Below are positions 47,201-56,200 of a DNA stretch of 64,000 bases, piece by piece. This stretch comes from Limnomonas spitsbergensis (taxonomy: Eukaryota; Chlorophyta; Chlorophyceae; Chlamydomonadales), in contig JAYJMM010000119.1 of the NCBI GenBank assembly GCA_037349105.1, positions 6,397,001 through 6,461,000 on the forward strand, given 5' to 3'. The notes under the pieces are model-generated. The model did not search any database, had not been told where the DNA came from, and saw only the letters and a program-made list of their open reading frames with translations. The translations under genes and the position numbers were made by a program. Numbering within the stretch: the first letter of the stretch is position 1; every line of letters starts with the position of its first letter.

Positions 47201-50200
47201 GAGGTGCCTCCTTAACTCAAACACAAGGGTCACCCAGGCCAGGGCAAATTTACCAAACGGATTTTTTTCAAATGTAGCAATCAAAACGATGCGTATGATG
47301 TGATGTGCCTGTCATGGGCAAATTAAGCTATGCTACTTACATCAGCTTTCAGCAGCTTGTGCTGTGTCTTCTGGGTCTGTGGGATGGATCTAATAGACCT
47401 GTAGGCCTGATCTAACAGATATGTAGGCCGGAGTAACAGATCTGCAGGCTGGATCCAACAAATATGTAGGCCGGAGTAACAGATCTGCAGGCTGGATCCA
47501 ACAAATATGTAGGCCGGAGTAACAGATCTGCAGGCTGGATCCAACAAATATGTAGGCCGGAGTAACAGATCTGCAGGCGGGATTAACATATCTGTTTGCC
47601 GGATTAACAGATTTGTGGGATGGATCAGTGGACTTGGGGACCATACTTTTGACTCTTTGGCTTTCAGTCTAACCTCCAAAACCTGCTGCCTTCTCCTGCC
47701 TCAAGGCATCACTAGGTCTTGTTCCTCACATGTTTCTGTTTCGATTGCGACCAGCGTTTCTTTTTTCGCGACTTTGAGCTACATGTCTGTTACACTCCGG
47801 CCTCCGGCCGGAGGCCCCACTTGTAACCAGCCCTGCTGATTGGGCTGTCAGCCGTAGGCCAGTCGAGGTTTGGTCCCAATCAGGCCTTTGGCGGCTGCAG
47901 GGCTGCCTGCCAAAGGTGAACTCATAGCCTTCAAAAATAAAGCAATGACTGAGACTCAAAACAAGTCGCCAACTCCAGTCCTTCCCTTTGCAAACCCTGA
48001 CTCTCTATGTACGGTACCCTAAAACAATCTGATAGTAGACCCCAGAAAATATATATTTTTCTTCCGTTGTTGTTCCAGGCCCGCATTTCGATGTTGGCGG
48101 CGCGTGTACCGCTGCTGTCCCTCCATATGCATGAGGTCAACGCGGTCGGGCTGGCGACGGTCCTGGCCGGAGAGGAGGATCCCATGATACAGGCGCTGCT
48201 GGAGTTCGGGGCACACCATGAGGATGTGCAAGAGGTGTGTATGAACGGGGTGTGGAAGGGTGTGAACACAGGTGTGAACAGGGTATGGAAGGGTCCCATG
48301 ATACAGGCACTGCTGGAGTTTGGGGCATACCACGATGATACAATAAAAGATGTGTGTATGACCGGGGTGTAGACACAGGTGTGGAGGGGTGTGAACAGAG
48401 GTGTGGACGGGTGTGGAAAATGTGTGAATGGGGAGTGGACAGCCACTGCTTGGCAGCAGGCTGTACATCATTTTGGATAACAGTATTTCAAACGAATTCC
48501 TCCTGAAGGCACGCTCTGCCGTTTTCTTTCACTCTTCACTCACTGCGCTGCCCTCTACTCAAAGCTCACCAAATGGACATCCAAAATTGAATACTTACTT
48601 GTACCGGTGATCAGACTAACCAAGGCACGGTGCACGGCACCGTTGCCTGGTACTTGTTCATAGGTGAACATTTATATATTTTTGTAACCTGGCTGCAGGT
48701 CCGCACTATCTTGGGTCAGGGGCAGGCGGGTCCTGATGGCAAGTCCCCTCGACGCAATGCATCAGTGGAGGGCGTTCCCGCAGCGCCAGCCGTGCTCCCA
48801 GAGGTGAGCCTAATGAGTCATGGGATAGTTAATTAGTTTTAGGGACTGTTGGCTTAACAAAAACGAAAAACATAACCAGCATTTATTTAGATGTTGGCTC
48901 AAGGCTTAGGCTTTTCTCTTAGCACCAGCCACGCCCATTCAGTCTTTAGATGGGTTTTGATTTTTAGGGTTACAGGGATAGTCTGTGGGGATGCAGGTTC
49001 GAATTTCAAATGTCAAATATTCCGTCTTGTCCGCAGGCAAAGCCCTGTATGCGATGTCTTGTTTGCAGGCGAAGCCCTGTATGCAATGTCTGCCATTTTC
49101 TGTTGATCGGGCAATCAAAATACAAAGGTCCACCAAGTGTCAATGTCAAAGGTGCCACCAAGCGTCAATGGCAGTGTCACTGTAAATTGAAGTGTCAATG
49201 TCAATGCTTTCACCCACAAGCATGTCAGTTCGGAAGGGTGCCACCAAACGTCAATGCCACTGTTGGTTTCGATTCGCTCCGGAACCACTGGCAGACCCCC
49301 CCCTGGGTGCCACCAAGCGTCAATGCCACTGTCGGTTTCGATTCGCTCCGGAACGACTGGCAGACCCCCCCTGGGTGCCACCAAGCGTCAATGCCACTGT
49401 CAGTTTCGATTCGCTCCGGAACGACTGGCAGCCCCCCCCTGGGTGCCACCAAGCGTCAGTGTCAAAATAAGCGCCAATTTAAGCGTCCATGTCACCACAC
49501 GTGATGAGGTGTGGCGGGGTGTGTGCTGCGCTGAACGATGCAGAGATTCCTCAATTTCATGAGGTCGAGTCAACCATGCTGTCCTGAACCCCAAATGCAT
49601 CAGTTGGCCAATTTAAGCGTGCGGGGTTGAAATTCAATACCGTATCAATTTTCCACACCCCAAGCAGCCCGCCACAATCGCTTCACCAATACGTCAATGC
49701 TTCCACCCATCAGCATGTCAGTTCGGAAGGACTTTGTTTTTTCGTTTTCCTCTCTGCCGCTTGGGAGGTTGTGCGGAGAGATGCAGAGATCCTTAATCTC
49801 ATGTGGTCCGGAAAGCCCTGTTTATTTTACTGTATGCCTGTATATATGCAGATATCGTTTAACATGAGGATGTCCAGGAAGCTTCTTTAGATCTTCACCT
49901 TGCCTTCCCTTTTGGCCTTTGGTATCATGCTCCTGCACACACATAAAATCTCAAGCGTTGCTGTGCTGCGCATTTAATTCACAAAGGAAACTGTCGTTTT
50001 GGTTCCCCCTGGCGCAGCTGTCTCTTGCTGGCATGAGGAGCAAGGGCTCTCAAGGCAGAGGGGGCAGCATGAAGATCCGGTCAAGCACGGGCGACATGGG
50101 CGGAGGAGATAGCACGAGAAGCAGATCCAGTATGGGCGAGAAGGCAGGAGGGGGCAGCGTGAAAAGCAGAGCAAGTGTGGGCGACAAGGGCGGAGGAGAC

Positions 50201-53200
50201 AGCACGAGAAGCAGATCAAGCGTGGGCGACCGGGCGGGAAACGGTACGCGCTAGGGTATAGGGTACGCGCCAGGGTTTAGGGTGTAGGGTTCAGGGCTCG
50301 CTCTAGACACAGGAGAGGGAACACACGGCATGCGTGCAGCCTAAGTGCAGCTGAAGTGTAGCTGAATTGTAGCTGGAGTGCCCTAAGTAACATTTTTTCA
50401 CCTGCTTGACTCTGAGGTTAAAAGTTACGTCTGTCTCCGCTCCATGACATGGCTGCAGGCAGAGACGCTTCAGGGGCCGTCAGTGCAGAGCCCTCACGGG
50501 GGACGGTCACAGAGGAGGCAGCGGGCGGTGAAGAGGAGGGTGAGTGAGGGAGAAAGGGGAGTGGAAGGTGAAGAGGAGGGTGAGGGAGGGAGGGAGGGTA
50601 GTGAGGGGTGAAGAGGAGGGTGAGTGAGGGAGGGGGAGAGGGTAGTGAGGGGTGAAGAGGAAGGTGAGTTAGGGAGGGGAGTGGGGGGAGAAGATGGGGA
50701 TGAGTGAGGGAGGGGAGTGGGGGGTGAAGAGGAGGGTTAGGGAGGGAGGGTAGTGGTGGGTGCCTCGGCATCGGTCTGCCCCTCAGCCATTTAATCAATT
50801 GATAAAGTAAAAGATGGGGTTTAAATTCTCTGTGGAAGGCTCAGGAGCTCAAGGATCTTACATGCTAATAGCCTTGTAGGCCTAAACCCTAACATGTTCA
50901 AAACGGGTCGGAACTCGGAAGCTCCGTGAAACTCTGCACGGGCTGGGTCCCTGAACCTGCCAGAGGCCTGAAGCATGAGACGCCTCAGGACCTGGGGTCC
51001 CCTTTGAGGAGGAATGTGTGTTGGGCGTGTTTGCAGCCTCCTGCACACCTCCCCAACATTGCTTCCTGTTTGAGCCCTCTTGTTGCCCCCTCCTGCTGAT
51101 AAAGAAAACAAAACTTTCCCGGGGGGGTGATGAACGGAATGCTGAATGCTTTTATAAACAAAACTTGCGATTCCGCTCTGTAAGAGCAAGCAAGATAATC
51201 CCTCACTTGATGTTTGCAGGTGAAGATAATCCCTCACTTGATGTTTGCAGGTGAAGATAATCCCTCACTTGATGTTTGCAGGTGAAGATAATCCCTCACT
51301 TGATGTTTGCAGGTGAAGATAATCCCTCACTTGATGTTTGCAGGTGAAGATAATCCCTCACTTGATGTTTGCAGGTGAAGATAATCCCTCACTTGATGTT
51401 TGCAGGTGAAGATAATCCCTCACTTGATGTTTGCAGGTGAAGATAATCCCTCACTTGATGTTTGCAGGTGAAGATAATCCCTCACTTGATGTTTGCAGGT
51501 GAAGATAATCCCTCACTTGCTGTTTGCAGGTGAAGATAATCCCTCACTTGCTGTTTGCAGGTGAAGATAATCCCTCACTTGATGTTTGCAGGTGAAGATA
51601 ATCCCTCACTTGATGTTTGCAGGTGAAGATAATCCCTCACTTGATGTTTGCAGGTGAAGATAATCCCTCACTTGATGTTTGCAGGTGAAGATAATCCCTC
51701 ACTTGATGTTTGCAGGTGAAGATAATCCCTCACTTGATGTTTGCAGGTGAAGATAATCCCTCCCTTGATGTTTGCAGGTGAAGATAATCCCTCACTTGAT
51801 GTTTGCAGGTGAAGATAATCCCTCACTTGCTGTTTGCAGGTGAAGATAATCCCTCACTTGATGTTTGCAGGTGAAGATAATCCCTCACTTGCTGTTTGCA
51901 GGTGAAGATAATCCCTCACTTGATGTTTGCAGGTGAAGATAATCCCTCACTTGCTGTTTGCAGGTGAAGATAATCCCTCACTTGCTGTTTGCAGGTGAAG
52001 ATAATCCCTCACTTGAGGTTTGCAGGTGAAGATAATCCCTCACTTGCTGTTTGCAGGTGAAGATAATCCCTCACTTGCTGTTTGCAGGTGAAGATAATCC
52101 CTCACTTGCTGTTTGCAGGTGAAGATAATCCCTCACTTGATGTTTGCAGGTGAAGATAATCCCTCACTTGCTGTTTGCAGGTGAAGATAATCCCTCACTT
52201 GCTGTTTGCAGGTGAAGATAATCCCTCACTTGATGTTTGCAGGTGAAGATAATCCCTCACTTGATGTTTGCAGGTGAAGATAATCCCTCACTTGATGTTT
52301 GCAGGTGAAGATAATCCCTCACTTGCTGTTTGCAGGTGAAGATAATCCCTCACTTGCTGTTTGCAGGTGAAGATAATCCCTCACTTGATGTTTGCAGGTG
52401 AAGATAATCCCTCACTTGATGTTTGCAGGTGAAGATAATCCCTCACTTGATGTTTGCAGGTGAAGATAATCCCTCACTTGCTGTTTGCAGGTGAAGATAA
52501 TCCCTCACTTGCTGTTTGCAGGTGAAGATAATCCCTCACTTGCTGTTTGCAGGTGAAGATAATCCCTCACTTGCTGTATGCAGGTGAAGATAATCCCTCA
52601 CTTGATGTTTGCAGGTGAAGATAATCCCTCACTTGCTGTTTGCAGGTGAAGATAATCCCTCACTTGCTGTTTGCAGGTGAAGATAATCCCTCACTTGCTG
52701 TTTGCAGGTGAAGATAATCTCTCACTTGCTGTTTGCAGGTGAAGATAATCCCTCACTTGATGTTTGCAGGTGAAGATAATCCCTCACTTGCTGTTTGCAG
52801 GTGAAGATAATCCCTCACTTGATGTTTGCAGGTGAAGATAATCCCTCACTTGCTGTTTGCAGGTGAAGATAATCCCTCACTTGCTGTTTGCAGGTGAAGA
52901 TAATCCCTCACTTGATGTTTGCAGGTGAAGATAATCCCTCACTTGCTGTTTGCAGGTGAAGATAATCCCTCACTTGCTGTTTGCAGGTGAAGATAATCCC
53001 TCACTTGCTGTTTGCAGGTGAAGATAATCCCTCACTTGCTGTTTGCAGGTGAAGATAATCCCTCACTTGCTGTTTGCAGGTGAAGATAATCCCTCACTTG
53101 CTGTTTGCAGGTGAAGATAATCCCTCACTTGCTGTTTGCAGGTGAAGATAATCCCTCACTTGCTGTTTGCAGGTGAAGATAATCCCTCACTTGCTGTTTG

Positions 53201-56200
53201 CAGGTGAAGATAATCCCTCACTTGCTGTTTGCAGGTGAAGATAATCCCTCACTTGCTGTTTGCAGGTGAAGATAATCCCTCACTTGATGTTTGCAGGTGA
53301 AGATAATCCCTCACTTGATGTTTGCAGGTGAAGATAATCCCTCACTTGATGTTTGCAGGTGAAGATAATCCCTCACTTGCTGTTTGCAGGTGAAGATAAT
53401 CCCTCACTTGATGTTTGCAGGTGAAGATAATCCCTCACTTGATGTTTGCAGGTGAAGATAATCCCTCACTTGATGTTTGCAGGTGAAGATAATCCCTCAC
53501 TTGCTGTTTGCAGGTGAAGATAATCCCTCACTTGATGTTTGCAGGTGAAGATAATCCTTCACTTGATGTTTGCAGGTGAAGATAATCCCTCACTTGATGT
53601 TTGCAGGTGAAGATAATCCCTCACTTGATGTTTGCAGGTGAAGATAATCCCTCACTTGCTGTTTGCAGGTGAAGATAATCCCTCACTTGCTGTTTGCAGG
53701 TGAAGATAATCCCTCACTTGCTGTTTGCAGGTGAAGATAATCCCTCACTTGCTGTTTGCAGGTGAAGATAATCTCTCACTTGCTGTTTGCAGGTGAAGAT
53801 AATCCCTCACTTGATGTTTGCAGGTGAAGATAATCCCTCCCTTGCTGTTTGCAGGTGAAGATAATCCCTCACTTGCTGTTTGCAGGTGAAGATAATCCCT
53901 CACTTGCTGTTTGCAGGTGAAGATAATCCCTCACTTGCTGTTTGCAGGTGAAGATAATCCCTCACTTGATGTTTGCAGGTGAAGATAATCCCTCACTTGA
54001 TGTTTGCAGGTGAAGATAATCCCTCACTTGATGTTTGCAGGTGAAGATAATCCCTCACTTGATGTTTGCAGGTGAAGATAATCCCTCACTTGCTGTTTGC
54101 AGGTGAAGATAATCCCTCACTTGATGTTTGCAGGTGAAGATAATCCCTCACTTGCTGTTTGCAGGTGAAGATAATCCCTCACTTGCTGTTTGCAGGTGAA
54201 GATAATCCCTCACTTGCTGTTTGCAGGTGAAGATAATCCCTCACTTGCTGTTTGCAGGTGAAGATAATCCCTCACTTGATGTTTGCAGGTGAAGATAATC
54301 CCTCACTTGATGTTTGCAGGTGGGGATAATCACTCACTTGATGTTTGCAGGTGAAGATAATCCCTCACTTGCTGTTTGCAGGTGAAGATAATCCCTCACT
54401 TGCTGTTTGCAGGTGAAGATAATCCCTCACTTGCTGTTTGCAGGTGAAGATAATCCCTCACTTGCTGTTTGCAGGTGAAGATAATCCCTCACTTGCTGTT
54501 TGCAGGTGAAGATAATCCCTCACTTGCTGTTTGCAGGTGAAGATAATCCCTCACTTGCTGTTTGCAGGTGAAGATAATCCCTCACTTGCTGTTTGCAGGT
54601 GAAGATAATCCCTCACTTGCTGTTTGCAGGTGAAGATAATCCCTCACTTGCTGTTTGCAGGTGAAGATAATCCCTCACTTGATGTTTGCAGGTGAAGATA
54701 ATCCCTCACTTGATGTTTGCAGGTGAAGATAATCCCTCACTTGATGTTTGCAGGTGAAGATAATCCCTCACTTGCTGTTTGCAGGTGAAGATAATCCCTC
54801 ACTTGATGTTTGCAGGTGAAGATAATCCCTCACTTGATGTTTGCAGGTGAAGATAATCCCTCACTTGATGTTTGCAGGTGAAGATAATCCCTCACTTGCT
54901 GTTTGCAGGTGAAGATAATCCCTCACTTGATGTTTGCAGGTGAAGATAATCCCTCACTTGATGTTTGCAGGTGAAGATAATCCCTCACTTGATGTTTGCA
55001 GGTGAAGATAATCCCTCACTTGATGTTTGCAGGTGAAGATAATCCCTCACTTGCTGTTTGCAGGTGAAGATAATCCCTCACTTGCTGTTTGCAGGTGAAG
55101 ATAATCCCTCACTTGCTGTTTGCAGGTGAAGATAATCCCTCACTTGCTGTTTGCAGGTGAAGATAATCTCTCACTTGCTGTTTGCAGGTGAAGATAATCC
55201 CTCACTTGATGTTTGCAGGTGAAGATAATCCCTCACTTGCTGTTTGCAGGTGAAGATAATCCCTCACTTGCTGTTTGCAGGTGAAGATAATCCCTCACTT
55301 GCTGTTTGCAGGTGAAGATAATCCCTCACTTGCTGTTTGCAGGTGAAGATAATCCCTCACTTGATGTTTGCAGGTGAAGATAATCCCTCACTTGATGTTT
55401 GCAGGTGAAGATAATCCCTCACTTGATGTTTGCAGGTGAAGATAATCCCTCACTTGATGTTTGCAGGTGAAGATAATCCCTCACTTGCTGTTTGCAGGTG
55501 AAGATAATCCCTCACTTGATGTTTGCAGGTGAAGATAATCCCTCACTTGCTGTTTGCAGGTGAAGATAATCCCTCACTTGCTGTTTGCAGGTGAAGATAA
55601 TCCCTCACTTGCTGTTTGCAGGTGAAGATAATCCCTCACTTGCTGTTTGCAGGTGAAGATAATCCCTCACTTGCTGTTTGCAGGTGAAGATAATCCCTCA
55701 CTTGATGTTTGCAGGTGAAGATAATCCCTCACTTGCTGTTTGCAGGTGAAGATAATCCCTCACTTGCTGTTTGCAGGTGAAGATAATCCCTCACTTGCTG
55801 TTTGCAGGTGAAGATAATCCCTCACTTGCTGTTTGCAGGTGAAGATAATCCCTCACTTGCTGTTTGCAGGTGAAGATAATCCCTCACTTGCTGTTTGCAG
55901 GTGAAGATAATCCCTCACTTGCTGTTTGCAGGTGAAGATAATCCCTCACTTGCTGTTTGCAGGTGAAGATAATCCCTCACTTGCTGTTTGCAGGTGAAGA
56001 TAATCCCTCACTTGCTGTTTGCAGGTGAAGATAATCCCTCACTTGATGTTTGCAGGTGAAGATAATCCCTCACTTGCTGTTTGCAGGTGAAGATAATCCC
56101 TCACTTGATGTTTGCAGGTGAAGATAATCCCTCACTTGCTGTTTGCAGGTGAAGATAATCCCTCACTTGATGTTTGCAGGTGAAGATAATCCCTCACTTG

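Larger units (their letters stand above)
40099..48234 (+). other. Ankyrin repeat block (exons 24-33)
   Basis: Residues ~1470-1850. Ankyrin cores are seen in WTSLMHASNTGNSKLVQLLL, GADINAKNDDGWTALLVAAK, TVLHLATRSGSVETVALLMK with YGADINAEDKNG, VPLAAAASGNWDILKVLL, ALFLAANQGEEVAVKLLLEK, PLLMLAAVDGQTEIIQLL and YTPLLVAVEMQDVDLIQ. Exons 25-33 all start and end in phase 0. Exon 28 (24 residues, Arg/Glu-rich) looks like a loop insertion. Exon 30 is degenerate. Confidence 0.82.
48699..50539 (+). other. Ser/Arg-rich tail region (exons 34-36)
   Basis: Residues ~1842-1978. Exon 35 has four imperfect copies of a ~16-residue unit (RSSTGDMGGGDSTRS, RSSMGEKAGGGSVKS, RASVGDKGGGDSTRS, RSSVGDRAGN). The repeated R-S/A-S motifs look like basophilic kinase sites (inference). 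Confidence 0.65.
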
